Positions 39,442-47,763 of a DNA stretch of 64,000 bases are shown in pieces (positions within the stretch are counted from its first letter, which is position 1; the number at the start of each line of letters is the position of its first letter). Source of the DNA: Pseudomonas sp. MN1F. GTDB lineage: Bacteria; Pseudomonadota; Gammaproteobacteria; Pseudomonadales; Pseudomonadaceae. The notes under the pieces are model-generated. The model had not been told where the DNA came from, did not search any database, and worked only from the letters and a program-made list of their open reading frames with translations. Both the position numbers and the translations under genes were made by a program. The stretch covers positions 33,849-97,848 of the forward strand of contig NZ_VZII01000004.1 in the NCBI RefSeq assembly GCF_009391885.1. The letters are read 5' to 3'.

Positions 39442-40170
39442 ATGTTGCCGTTCTGGATTGCCCTGCAGTTCCTCAGCAGCTTGCCGGTGCGTTTGCCGGG
39501 GATGCCCGAACCACGTGAAATGGGCCGATCGTTGTTGTGCTACCCGCTGGTAGGGTTGCTGTTCGGTCTGTTGCTGTGGCTGGCCAGCCACCTGCTGCAA
39601 GGTGCTGCGGCGCCGTTGCACGCGGCCCTGTTGCTGACACTGTGGGTGTTGCTCAGTGGCGCGTTGCATCTGGATGGCCTGGCCGACAGTGCCGATGCCT
39701 GGCTGGGTGGCTTCGGTGACCGCGAGCGCACGCTGCAGATCATGAAAGATCCGCGCAGCGGGCCGATTGCCGTGGTCACTCTGGTGCTGGTGCTGCTGCT
39801 GAAGTTCTGCGCTTTGTGGATGCTGGTGGAGCAGGGCGCGGGCATGGCCTTGCTGCTGGCGCCGGTGGTGGGGCGGGCGGCGATGCTCGGGTTGTTTCTC
39901 GGCACGCCTTACGTGCGCCGCGGGGGCCTGGGGCAGGCGCTGGCCGAGCACTTGCCGCGGCGTACGGCCGTGTGGGTTCTGCTGGCCAGCCTGCTGCTGT
40001 GCTTACTGGTGGGTGGCACCCACGCGATTTTGCCAATGCTGGCGGCGATCGCTGTGTTCTTCGGGTTGCGCCGGTTGATGTGCAAGCGTCTGGGTGGGAC
40101 CACGGGTGATACCGCAGGCGCAATGCTGGAGATTCTCGAACTGACTGTGCTGTTGGGCTTGGCGATTTAG
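39442..40170 (+). CDS. cobS: Adenosylcobinamide-GDP ribazoletransferase (cobalamin synthase) CobS
   Basis: The last step: a 242-residue inner-membrane enzyme that joins adenosylcobinamide-GDP to alpha-ribazole. Seen: FWIALQFLSSLPV at the N-terminus, the acidic LDGLADSADAWLGGFGDRERTLQIMKD motif in part, and about six hydrophobic helices. It starts 1 base after the phosphatase stop and ends the operon; no clear terminator follows. Confidence 0.93.
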   Translation: MLPFWIALQFLSSLPVRLPGMPEPREMGRSLLCYPLVGLLFGLLLWLASHLLQGAAAPLHAALLLTLWVLLSGALHLDGLADSADAWLGGFGDRERTLQIMKDPRSGPIAVVTLVLVLLLKFCALWMLVEQGAGMALLLAPVVGRAAMLGLFLGTPYVRRGGLGQALAEHLPRRTAVWVLLASLLLCLLVGGTHAILPMLAAIAVFFGLRRLMCKRLGGTTGDTAGAMLEILELTVLLGLAI

Positions 40171-40316
40171 GAATAGTCCTACAGTGCCTGGCGAAATTCC
40201 TTACGGATTAATTTTGCTGTCAATTTTCGGAAAATCGCTGAAAAAATTCAGGAAATGACGCATCTTCTGCAGCTGTCTATGCTCGCGGTTTCTCTTCCAT
40301 CGCGAAGGCATGGACA

Positions 40317-41495
40317 ATGCGACGACTCCTGCTGGCCTTGTTGCTGGTCGCCGTCAGCGGCGCCGTTACGGCAGCCGACCTGATCGACTTCTGGAACACC
40401 CCGCGCCACGGCGGCAACAGCTTCAATCGTTTGCCGCCGGACCAGGCCTACTTCGATGCATTGAGTGCATACGGCGCGAGCTGGGTACGGCTGTCCTACG
40501 ACAAGTGGAAGCCGGCGCAGCGTGACTTTCTGTTGGGCAATGCGGACCGGTATGAGCAACTGGCCGCCGCCGACCTCAAGCAGCTGCGCGAGACCCTGGA
40601 TCGCGCCCACAGGGCAGGGCTCAAGGTGGTCATTGCGCCGCTATCGCTGCCGGGCATGCGCTGGTCGCAAAACAACCAGGGGCAGTTCGATGACCGTCTG
40701 TGGCAAGGCAACGGATACGCCCGGCAAGCGGCCAACTTCTGGCGAGATCTGGCCCAGGAGTTGAAAGACCACCCAGCCATCGCCGCCTACAACCTGGTCA
40801 ACGAGCCTGCCCCCGAGAAATTTGGTGGCCTGGCGGAGCACGCTTCGGCTGAGCGCATGCAGCAATGGTATGCCCAGGCACGGAGTGGGGCGCGTGACCT
40901 GCCTGCGCTCTACACGCAATTGATAGCGGCGATACGCGAAGTGGATGCCAAGACCCCGATAATGGTCGACGCCGGCTGGTACGCCAGCGCCGACGCCTTT
41001 GGTTACTGGCAAGTGCCCTTGCAGGATGATCGCGTGCTCTACAGCGTGCACATGTATGAGCCCTATTCGGCCACCAGTGCGCCGAACCTGTCGCGCAAGG
41101 TCCCAATCGATTACCCCGGTTTGGTGCCGTTTGCGGGTGAAATCCAGCAATGGGATGCCGAACGGGTTCGTCAGTTTATGGAGCTGCCGTTAGCCTGGAT
41201 GGAGCGCATGAAGCTGCCACGTTCCCGGCTGGTCGTGGGGGAGTTCGGGTGCATGCGCCGGCTGCCCGGTTGCAGCGAGTATCTGGAAGATGTCCTCTCG
41301 GTCATGGACCGGCATCGGTTGCACTGGGCCTTCTACAGCTTCCGCGAAGACAACTGGGATGGCATGGACTACGAACTGGGATCGGCAAAGGTGCCGTGGC
41401 GGTATTGGCAAGCGATCGAGCAAGGTGCTCCCGACCCGTTGGCACGCGAGGCCACAGTTGAGTTCGAGCCGATTCGGCGGCGTTTGGCAGACTGA
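40317..41495 (+). CDS. Secreted glycoside hydrolase family 5 (cellulase-like) protein
   Basis: A 392-residue protein with a signal peptide (LLLALLLVAVSGAVTAAD) and a TIM-barrel GH5 domain. The acid/base Glu163 is in YNLVNEPAPEKF and the nucleophile Glu309 in LVVGEFGCMRRL. WVRLSYDKW, SVHMYEPYS and HWAFYSFRED also fit the GH5 fold. It should hydrolyse a beta-glucan or related polysaccharide in the periplasm or outside the cell. There is no carbohydrate-binding module, and no exopolysaccharide cluster is nearby. Confidence 0.82.
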   Translation: MRRLLLALLLVAVSGAVTAADLIDFWNTPRHGGNSFNRLPPDQAYFDALSAYGASWVRLSYDKWKPAQRDFLLGNADRYEQLAAADLKQLRETLDRAHRAGLKVVIAPLSLPGMRWSQNNQGQFDDRLWQGNGYARQAANFWRDLAQELKDHPAIAAYNLVNEPAPEKFGGLAEHASAERMQQWYAQARSGARDLPALYTQLIAAIREVDAKTPIMVDAGWYASADAFGYWQVPLQDDRVLYSVHMYEPYSATSAPNLSRKVPIDYPGLVPFAGEIQQWDAERVRQFMELPLAWMERMKLPRSRLVVGEFGCMRRLPGCSEYLEDVLSVMDRHRLHWAFYSFREDNWDGMDYELGSAKVPWRYWQAIEQGAPDPLAREATVEFEPIRRRLAD

Positions 41496-41517
41496 AACTT
41501 CTTGCAACAACCCGGGT

Positions 41518-41533
41518 GCGGGTATATACACGT
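41518..41533. promoter_or_regulatory. Operator upstream of the marR gene
   Basis: GCGGGTATATACACGT matches the perfect palindrome at 41959-41974 in 14 of 16 bases. It lies 4 bases before the marR ATG at 41538, as expected for autorepression. Confidence 0.75.
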
Positions 41534-41537
41534 ATTC

Positions 41538-41942
41538 ATGTTGACCAGTGAATGCATCTGCACCCATCTGCGTCGCGCCGCCCGCGGGGTGAGCCGGCAT
41601 TACGACGAGGCCCTTGCCGGCTTCGGCATCAATGTCGCCCAGTTTTCCCTGTTGCGTCACCTGCAGCGGCTCGATCGCCCCAGTATCACCACGCTGGCCG
41701 AGGCCATGGGCCTGGAGCGCAGTACCTTGGGCCGTAACCTGCGCGTGCTGGAGGCCGAAGGCCTGGTAGCCCTCGCTGATGGCGATGACCAGCGCAACCG
41801 CATGGTGTTGCTGACCGAGGCGGGAGCTGCACGTTTGCAAGCGGCCCATCCTGCCTGGGAGCGGGCGCAATCGATGCTGGTCGAGCAGTTGGGTGATGGG
41901 CAGCGTGACGAGCTTGTGCGTTTGCTGGAGCGGCTTGCCTGA
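41538..41942 (+). CDS. MarR family transcriptional regulator
   Basis: A 134-residue winged-helix repressor: FSLLRHLQRLDRPSITTLAEAM, the recognition helix region LERSTLGRNLRVLEAEGLV and the wing DGDDQRNRMVLLTEAG. It starts at ATG 41538; the longer frame would run through the operator. It is followed after 63 bases by an MFS gene with the same operator. It therefore probably represses itself and the pump. The N-terminal cysteine pair ECIC could sense oxidants or electrophiles (inference). Confidence 0.85.
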   Translation: MLTSECICTHLRRAARGVSRHYDEALAGFGINVAQFSLLRHLQRLDRPSITTLAEAMGLERSTLGRNLRVLEAEGLVALADGDDQRNRMVLLTEAGAARLQAAHPAWERAQSMLVEQLGDGQRDELVRLLERLA

Positions 41943-41958
41943 ATCATTACGACTAGAA

Positions 41959-41974
41959 GCGGGTATATACCCGT
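41959..41974. promoter_or_regulatory. Perfect palindromic operator upstream of the MFS gene
   Basis: GCGGGTATATACCCGT: the central ACGGGTATATACCCGT-type dyad CGGGTATATACCCG is fully symmetric. It is 32 bases before the MFS start and repeats the site before marR. Confidence 0.8.
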
Positions 41975-42005
41975 ACAACCTTGCGATGTGCTGGAGATAA
42001 CGACA

Positions 42006-43208
42006 ATGACTTCGGTGTGGCGAACCAGCGGGTGGGTACTTGTGGGGGCCGCGTTTATCCTGGCGCTATCCCTGGGTGTGCGGCACGGTTTCGGCCTGTT
42101 TCTGGCGCCGATGAGTGCCGACTTTGGCTGGGGCCGTGAAGTGTTTGCCTTTGCCATCGCCCTGCAGAACCTGATCTGGGGCCTGGCGCAGCCGTTTGCC
42201 GGTGCGCTGGCTGACCGCCTGGGTGCGGCGCGGGTGGTGATTATCGGTGGCATTCTCTATGCCGCTGGCCTGCTGTTGATGAGTACCGCCGATTCGGCCT
42301 GGTCGCTGTCACTCAGCGCGGGCCTGCTGATCGGTATCGGCCTGTCTGGCACCTCGTTCTCGGTCATCCTCGGTGTGGTCGGCCGCGCTGTGCCAGCGGA
42401 AAAACGCAGCATGGCCATGGGTATCGCCAGTGCTGCCGGTTCCTTCGGCCAGTTCGCGATGCTCCCCGGTACCCTCGGCCTGATCGAATGGCTGGGGTGG
42501 TCGTCGGCGCTGTTGGTGCTTGGTTTGCTGGTGGCGCTGATCGTGCCCTTTGTCGGCCTGCTGCGTGACCGCCCGCTGCCCAGTCATGGTGCGGAGCAGA
42601 CGCTGGGCGAGGCGCTGCGCGAAGCGTGCTCGCACTCCGGTTTCTGGCTGCTTGCGCTGGGCTTCTTCGTCTGTGGCTTTCAGGTGGTGTTCATTGGCGT
42701 GCACCTGCCGGCCTACCTGGTCGACCAGCACCTGCCGGCGACCACCGGTACCACGGTGCTGGCGCTGGTCGGGCTGTTCAACATCGTTGGTACCTACACC
42801 GCTGGCTGGCTGGGTGGGCGCATGTCCAAGCCACGCCTGCTTACTGCGTTGTATTTGCTGCGTGCCGTGGTGATTGCGCTGTTCCTGTGGGTGCCGGTGA
42901 CTCAGGTCAGCGCCTACCTGTTCGGTATCGCCATGGGGCTGTTGTGGCTTTCCACGGTGCCTTTGACCAATGGCACCGTGGCCACGGTATTCGGCGTGCG
43001 CAACCTTTCGATGCTCGGCGGCATCGTCTTCCTGTTCCACCAGTTGGGCGCTTTCCTCGGTGGCTGGCTGGGTGGCGTGGTGTATGACCAGACCGGCAAC
43101 TATGACCTGGTCTGGCAGATCTCGATCTTGCTCAGCGTGCTGGCAGCGGCGCTCAACTGGCCGGTGCGTGAACGGCCGGTCGCCCGCTTGCAGGTACAGG
43201 CGGCATGA
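42006..43208 (+). CDS. MFS transporter under MarR control
   Basis: A 400-residue major facilitator with twelve hydrophobic segments. Motif A lies between helices 2 and 3 (GALADRLGAARVVIIGG), and the N-terminal VRHGFGLFLAPMSADFGWGRE resembles the monocarboxylate/oxalate-type MFS (OFA-like) branch. GGAGATAACGACA precedes the ATG at 42006. The substrate is unknown; the MarR partner suggests an aromatic or toxic compound. Its stop overlaps a 40-residue gene by 4 bases. Confidence 0.82.
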   Translation: MTSVWRTSGWVLVGAAFILALSLGVRHGFGLFLAPMSADFGWGREVFAFAIALQNLIWGLAQPFAGALADRLGAARVVIIGGILYAAGLLLMSTADSAWSLSLSAGLLIGIGLSGTSFSVILGVVGRAVPAEKRSMAMGIASAAGSFGQFAMLPGTLGLIEWLGWSSALLVLGLLVALIVPFVGLLRDRPLPSHGAEQTLGEALREACSHSGFWLLALGFFVCGFQVVFIGVHLPAYLVDQHLPATTGTTVLALVGLFNIVGTYTAGWLGGRMSKPRLLTALYLLRAVVIALFLWVPVTQVSAYLFGIAMGLLWLSTVPLTNGTVATVFGVRNLSMLGGIVFLFHQLGAFLGGWLGGVVYDQTGNYDLVWQISILLSVLAAALNWPVRERPVARLQVQAA

Positions 43209-43327
43209 ACCGCTATCTGGCCCGCGGGCTGCTGCTGGCGGCTGCGGCATTGTTGCTGGCGCTGGTGTGGTGGGGCTGGCAGCGGGGTGGGATGGCGTTG
43301 ATGCAACTGGGCATGAGCGTTTGTTAA
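43205..43327 (+). CDS. Small single-pass membrane protein (40 aa)
   Basis: The ATG overlaps the MFS stop (ATGA). The 40-codon frame encodes MNRYLARGLLL followed by an alanine/leucine helix, then a Trp-rich WWGWQRGG, and ends in MSVC. It is a predicted single transmembrane helix with a basic cytosolic head. The stop-start overlap and composition suggest a translationally coupled accessory peptide of the transporter. It is too short to assign a family. Confidence 0.55.
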   Translation: MNRYLARGLLLAAAALLLALVWWGWQRGGMALMQLGMSVC

Positions 43328-43373
43328 GCGCTACCCTGCAAGTTCAAGGATTGTCTTGCAGGAGGAATGAATC

Positions 43374-43925
43374 ATGCGTGCCCAATGGTTGACGATGCCG
43401 TTGCTGGTTCTGCTGGCCGCCAGTTCCAGTTGGGCTGCCGATTGCCCGGCGCTGTTGCAGGGCAGCTTGCCTGAATTGCGTGGCAAGGAGCAGGTTGATC
43501 TGTGCCAGCGCTTCGGCGGCAAGCCGCTGGTGGTGGTCAATACGGCCAGCTATTGCGGTTTTGCGCCGCAGTTCGAAGGGCTGGAAGCGACCTACAAGGA
43601 GTACCACGAGCAGGGCCTGGAAATGCTCGGTGTGCCGTCCAACGACTTCAAGCAGGAAGACGCCGACAGTGAGAAGACGGCCAAGGTTTGTTACGCCAAC
43701 TACGGTGTGACCTTCACCATGACCAAGACCCAGGCGGTTCGCGGCCAGGATGCGATACCGCTGTTTGCCGAGCTGGCGCATCAGAGCAGTGCGCCGAAGT
43801 GGAATTTCTACAAGTACGTGGTGGATCGCCAGGGCAAGGTGATTGGCAACTTTTCGAGCCTGACCAAGCCTGATGATCCCGCCTTCAGGGCGGCGATCGA
43901 GAAGGCGATAGCCTCGCACCCGTAG
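43374..43925 (+). CDS. Periplasmic glutathione peroxidase family protein
   Basis: A 183-residue protein with a signal peptide ([14 protein letters not shown]), so exported. The peroxidatic Cys61 is in [18 protein letters not shown] and the active-site Trp-Asn in [11 protein letters not shown]. The usual second-motif glutamine (NQF) is Asp here ([10 protein letters not shown]), as I recall for several bacterial exported members. It likely reduces peroxides with a thioredoxin-like donor. GGAGG precedes the ATG. A 15-bp terminator stem follows. Confidence 0.85.
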   Translation: MRAQWLTMPLLVLLAASSSWAADCPALLQGSLPELRGKEQVDLCQRFGGKPLVVVNTASYCGFAPQFEGLEATYKEYHEQGLEMLGVPSNDFKQEDADSEKTAKVCYANYGVTFTMTKTQAVRGQDAIPLFAELAHQSSAPKWNFYKYVVDRQGKVIGNFSSLTKPDDPAFRAAIEKAIASHP

Positions 43926-43995
43926 GTGGGTCGTCGTTAGGGCGCACCAATGGACTACTTGCGTGAGTCGTTGGGCGACAGCTGGCAAGTGCTGG

Positions 43996-44030
43996 CATGA
44001 ATAAACCGCCACGAGGGCGGTTTATTCATG
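43996..44030. terminator. Bidirectional terminator with 15-bp perfect stem
   Basis: CATGAATAAACCGCC-ACGAG-GGCGGTTTATTCATG is a perfect 15-bp inverted repeat between the convergent glutathione peroxidase and fadL genes. T-rich and A-rich halves flank the GC core, so it can serve both strands. Confidence 0.85.
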
Positions 44031-44042
44031 CTGCTGTACGAA

Positions 44043-45308
44043 TCAGAAGCGGTAGGTGAGCGAGGCACCAATACCGTGTGCGCTGTTCTCGTACTTGGCC
44101 TGGTAGCGACCCTTGGTTGGGCTTGCCAGGTTGACCTTGGTGTCCTCTTCCCACAGGTAGGAGTAGGCCACGTCGATGGTCATGTCGTCGCTTGGGCTCC
44201 AGCCAGCGCCAATACTGATCGCCTTGCGATCACCCGTAGGAATGCGCGGCGAGCGGTCAGTGTTGTTGGTTGGCGACTGGTCGACAGAGAAGCCGGTACG
44301 CAGAACCCACTCCTTGTTCACCTTGTAGGAGGCGCCAATGGCGTGAGCCCACGTATCATGCCAGTTCTGCTCTTCGGTAATGGTACCAAACTGGGCTCTC
44401 AGCGGTGCCGGGACGTCGTTGTTGACAGTGATGTTCTCCAGGCGGCTCCAGCGGGTCCAGGTGCTGCCTGCATACAGGGTCCACTGGTCGTCCAGTTCGT
44501 GGGTGACCGAGAAGTCCACCGACTCAGGCGTCTTGATCTTCAGGGTGGCATCGAACTTGCTGCCGCTGAAAGGCCCGATCAGGGCGTTGTTGATCTTGGT
44601 GTCGCCTTCCAGTTTGTAGTCGACCATGGAGTGGTAGGTCAGGCCGACGCGGGTGCGGTCGGTGGCCTGCACCAGGATCCCGATGTTGTAACCAACGGCA
44701 GTGTCGTCACCCTTGATCTTCACTTCGCCATCGTTCACGCCTGGAGAGCGCGGGTTGATGGTGTTCGAGCCCAGTTCGCCCTTGATACGGTTGATGGTCG
44801 GGCCGAAACCGATCGACACCTTGTCGTTGAAGGCGTAGCTGACGGTAGGTTGGAAGGTGATGACCTCGACGTGGCTCTTCTTGCCCCAATAGCGAGCGGC
44901 GTCACCGCTGCCATAATCGGTCACCAAGCCGTATGGGACGTAAACACCAAAGCCGACGCTCCAGTGCTCATCGATCGGTTTCACGTAGTAGCCCATTGGG
45001 ACGCCAACGGTAGGCACCATGTCACCGTCGGTTTCGCCTGGCAGTGGGCGGCTGCCCGGGCCCGAAATGTCAGTCTTGGCGATTACTGCTGCTCCGCCCA
45101 CGGTCACTTCCTGGCGTTTGAGGCGCGACATGCCGGCAGGGTTGCCATACACGGTGCTCGCGTCTTCGGCAGAAGAAGAACGACCAGCAAAGCCGGTACC
45201 CATGCTGCTGATGCTTTGTTCGTTAAGTGCGAAGCCGGCAGCGAACAGTTGGCTGGATGCCAGGGCAACGGCTACGCCGAGGGAGGTTTTGAGCATTGCT
45301 TTTTTCAT
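44043..45308 (-). CDS. fadL: FadL-family outer membrane transport protein
   Basis: A 421-residue outer-membrane beta-barrel of the OmpP1/FadL/TodX family for long-chain fatty acids or hydrophobic compounds. Signal peptide LGVAVALASSQLFAAG; then the plug signature GFALNEQSISSMGTGFAG and YGNPAGMSRL, and a C-terminal barrel strand ending in aromatic ASLTYRF. AAGGAG lies 9 bases before the ATG at 45308. The gene is not linked to a catabolic operon, so the substrate is uncertain. Confidence 0.9.
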   Translation of the reverse strand: MKKAMLKTSLGVAVALASSQLFAAGFALNEQSISSMGTGFAGRSSSAEDASTVYGNPAGMSRLKRQEVTVGGAAVIAKTDISGPGSRPLPGETDGDMVPTVGVPMGYYVKPIDEHWSVGFGVYVPYGLVTDYGSGDAARYWGKKSHVEVITFQPTVSYAFNDKVSIGFGPTINRIKGELGSNTINPRSPGVNDGEVKIKGDDTAVGYNIGILVQATDRTRVGLTYHSMVDYKLEGDTKINNALIGPFSGSKFDATLKIKTPESVDFSVTHELDDQWTLYAGSTWTRWSRLENITVNNDVPAPLRAQFGTITEEQNWHDTWAHAIGASYKVNKEWVLRTGFSVDQSPTNNTDRSPRIPTGDRKAISIGAGWSPSDDMTIDVAYSYLWEEDTKVNLASPTKGRYQAKYENSAHGIGASLTYRF

Positions 45309-45454
45309 TATTAGAAACTCCTTGTGATCTCCGGGGCGAAAAGCTACCAACAAATCACGCGCCGCGCTATAGCCCATATCACAGGAGATAGAGCGGTTTT
45401 GTAGGACAATCCGACCAAAATTCCCTTTTTTCCGGTAATAGCGTAGGACGCTTC

Positions 45455-45937
45455 TTAAGATGCCTGTGGCAATTTCTGCTCAATGCACAATTGCCAGGCC
45501 TGGGTGAAGTCGCGCAGGCGACCTTGAGGGTGGAAAATCTGCCGCCAGATACGTGCCAGGCCGAGCAGGTCGTCGGCCGCTGGCAGCGGCGTGGCCTGCT
45601 CTTCAATGAGCATCCAGGCGATGGCGGTGGAGTAGCGCAGGTTCACCGTGAGCTCCAGGTGCGGCCCGCCAAGGAAGGCGTGCTGGCTGGCCAGGCCGCG
45701 TACCAGGCTGGCCAGCTCCGGGTCACGGGCAAGAAAGTGGTCCCAGACGGCCTGGTGACGGCTTTCACCTATGCGGTAGAGGCCGTGGCCGCGGCGGTCG
45801 TGCAAGGCTGAACCGAGTGCCGATTGGCAGGCCGCGATACCCAACAGAAGGGCCTCGGCGCTGGCGCAATGACGATTCAGGTAGACCAGGGTTGGTCGGA
45901 TCACATACTGACACAATTCACTCGCCGCGATACCCAT
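45455..45937 (-). CDS. Phage-virion lysozyme-like protein with apparently lost catalytic Glu
   Basis: A 160-residue protein. The pattern ELCQYVIRPTL, AEALLLGIAACQSALG, GHGLYRIGESRHQAVW, VRGLASQHAFLG and NLRYSTAIAWMLI follows, as I remember them, phage tail-associated transglycosylase-like proteins with AAQESGLG and LGIYQMEPATH. Here the Glu expected in QES is a Gln (CQS), so it may be enzymatically dead. No other phage gene is near. It may be a domesticated remnant. The assignment is from memory of the pattern, not a search. Confidence 0.5.
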   Translation of the reverse strand: MGIAASELCQYVIRPTLVYLNRHCASAEALLLGIAACQSALGSALHDRRGHGLYRIGESRHQAVWDHFLARDPELASLVRGLASQHAFLGGPHLELTVNLRYSTAIAWMLIEEQATPLPAADDLLGLARIWRQIFHPQGRLRDFTQAWQLCIEQKLPQAS

Positions 45938-46185
45938 GATGCCCTCGAGCAGTAAAGGGCCGACGGGCGCTGGAGCTTGGCAGCTGGTAATTGGTCAGGC
46001 CCGCCGGAAGCGGTAAGGACCGCTCGAGTTGAAGTGTAGTGTGATAATCGTGGTGTAAAGGGCTGTTTTTAAATCGATTGCTGCCTGCTGCCCTGCGCTA
46101 TATGCCTTGCGGCAATTAGGCCAAGAACGATCAGGCAGCCCGTGGCAGGTGCCATTCAGCCTTTGAATACCCCGATATTCGCCAC

Positions 46186-46410
46186 TCACGCGGTTAGCGA
46201 TTGACGGGTGCGGGCGATTACCGCCTGCAGAGGTTCCGAGCGGCTGTACTGTTCGGGGTACAGGCGTTCGGTGTGGCAGGCGATGCCGTGCTCGTCCACC
46301 AGGGTGAAACTGAAGCTGCCCTTGCGTGGGGCAACGATAAGGCACTTCAACGGCGAGAAGGCTTGGGAGAGGGTGCCAATGGCAGCCTGAATTTGATGAT
46401 GAGTTTGCAT
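46186..46410 (-). CDS. Small conserved pseudomonad protein (74 aa, DUF1652-like)
   Basis: A 74-residue soluble protein: an N-terminal helix, FSPLKCLIVAPRKGSFSFTLVDE and a C-terminal helix LQAVIARTRQSL. The helix-PLKC-strand-helix layout is like DUF1652 proteins that are abundant in Pseudomonas; the function is unknown. The ATG at 46410 has AGGAACC upstream. A longer open frame continues to 46815 but reads through non-coding-like sequence, so I reject the extension. Confidence 0.55.
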   Translation of the reverse strand: MQTHHQIQAAIGTLSQAFSPLKCLIVAPRKGSFSFTLVDEHGIACHTERLYPEQYSRSEPLQAVIARTRQSLTA

Positions 46411-47363
46411 GTTATTTGGAGGTTCCTGCTTTAAACACGGGGTTATGATCCGTGCATGATAGAAACGTTCCAGTGACGCCTTTATTAAGGGACGAACGAA
46501 CCTGACTGGAACAGGGCAGCCAGAGAGAGCGCAATCAATGTGTGGGCGCTTGGGCTGACTGGTAGGTACTTCAGAAGGCAGGCAGCACACCGGGGCCAAG
46601 GTTCTAGGCCATCGGGGTGGAATCCTGATCAATCTTCCGTTTGATTCGTGCTTGAGCAGCGCATGGCTGGCGAGTGAATCATCGAGGGGGCCGGTCCTGG
46701 TTTCAGCAGCGATCGTTCGGGAGAGCGATGGGCTGCAAGGACGCTTCTGGCCAGAATTGACTTTCAGCTTGGTACTAACGAGGCGCACCTTACCGAAAAT
46801 GTGACGCCATTGCAAGCTTTGTACGTTTGTTCAGGCTAGCCGTGCAGTATGGCGCGTCTTTCGCCTGATGGGAAGAGGGGGCAACTGGCCTCCAACCGGC
46901 CCGATGTGCCAATTTCGTGCATCCAAACGCAGGCTTTCGGTGCACTTGTTCACATTCGAGGCGTGACTTGTAACAGCCCGGCAACAGCCCGGTTCAGGCT
47001 CGCCAATGACTTGACTGGCACCTTAAGTCAATGAAAAAAAACACTAATTTTTGCTGGTGAAAAAATCGTCAGTTTGACTGTAAGCCCCATTTCACGGGGG
47101 TTTGCGGGCTCATTGGAAGGGTTGTCCACCGAGTTATCCACAGGAACTGTGGATTGTCCCGAGCGCTTGCTCTAGGACGGGCGTGCCAGCAAATCAGAGA
47201 TCTGTCCGACAATCGACAGGCACCAACCGAGCAGCCAGTCATCCACTCGGAAACGTCAAGAAAAAATCATCGAAAAAAATTTCAATCCTCCGGAAATCGA
47301 CAGGCCATGCACAAAAAAAAGGAGTAGAGTGGCGCGCCTTTCGAGTTGCCATCCCTGTCGGTC
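46411..47363. other. 953-bp gene-poor, relatively AT-rich stretch
   Basis: No frame here has a convincing ribosome site or family features. Notable contents are poly-A tracts near 47030-47065 and 47260-47320, a CCCC/GGGG hairpin near 47085-47100 and the DnaA-box-like cluster at 47122-47156. A TAGAGT -10-like hexamer near 47325 precedes the Sel1 gene. The stretch could host an unannotated small RNA, but I cannot define one. Confidence 0.5.
47122..47156. promoter_or_regulatory. Cluster of three DnaA-box-like sites
   Basis: TTGTCCACC (47122-47130), the exact consensus TTATCCACA (47134-47142) and, inverted, TGTGGATTG (47148-47156, reverse CAATCCACA). The last two form a perfect 8-bp inverted repeat ATCCACAG-GAA-CTGTGGAT. 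Confidence 0.5.
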
Positions 47364-47723
47364 ATGAAGTTTCGCGGTAAATCCCTCGCTAGCCCCGCTG
47401 TTGCCTCATCAGCCCCTGCGCCCAAACGCTTTTCCCTGAAAGTGGCCCTCTGGCTGCTCGACAGCCCGCGCCTGGGTGACAAGCAGCAGGTCAAGCACCT
47501 TGCCGGGCGCCTGCTCAAGCAGCCTGCGCGTGAAGGCGTGGTAGTTGCGCAGAGCCGGCTGGGGCAGATGCTCTGCCGTGATTGCGGCAATGCCCGGGAC
47601 CGCCGCATCGGCCACGAGCTGCTGCGTCAGGCGGCGCGGGCCGGGGACCTGCGGGCGCAGCTGGAGTACGCGCGGCTGTTCCAGGCCGATGCGCCGGAAC
47701 AGGCGCCCGACCGGGCAGACTGA
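47364..47723 (+). CDS. Sel1-like repeat protein
   Basis: A 119-residue protein with a basic, alanine-rich N-terminus and helical repeats of the Sel1/TPR type (AQSRLGQMLCRDCGNARDRR, RQAARAGDLRAQLEYARLF). Such repeats bind partner proteins; no partner is evident. The start ATG at 47364 has no clear Shine-Dalgarno, and GTG/ATG codons upstream are possible. It ends 40 bases before rmuC. Confidence 0.65.
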   Translation: MKFRGKSLASPAVASSAPAPKRFSLKVALWLLDSPRLGDKQQVKHLAGRLLKQPAREGVVVAQSRLGQMLCRDCGNARDRRIGHELLRQAARAGDLRAQLEYARLFQADAPEQAPDRAD

Positions 47724-47763
47724 TAAGCTGCACTCAACGCGCATTAGTGTGATCGGGGTAAGC

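Noticed and set aside
31420..40170. Overlapping cob genes as a gene fusion or frameshift series
   Set aside because: Each junction is a normal 1-8 base start-stop overlap or a 1-base gap, with complete domains on both sides.
46186..46815. Extension of the 74-residue gene to a 209-residue protein
   Set aside because: The extra 135 residues look like translated non-coding sequence, and the ATG at 46410 fits the compact domain.
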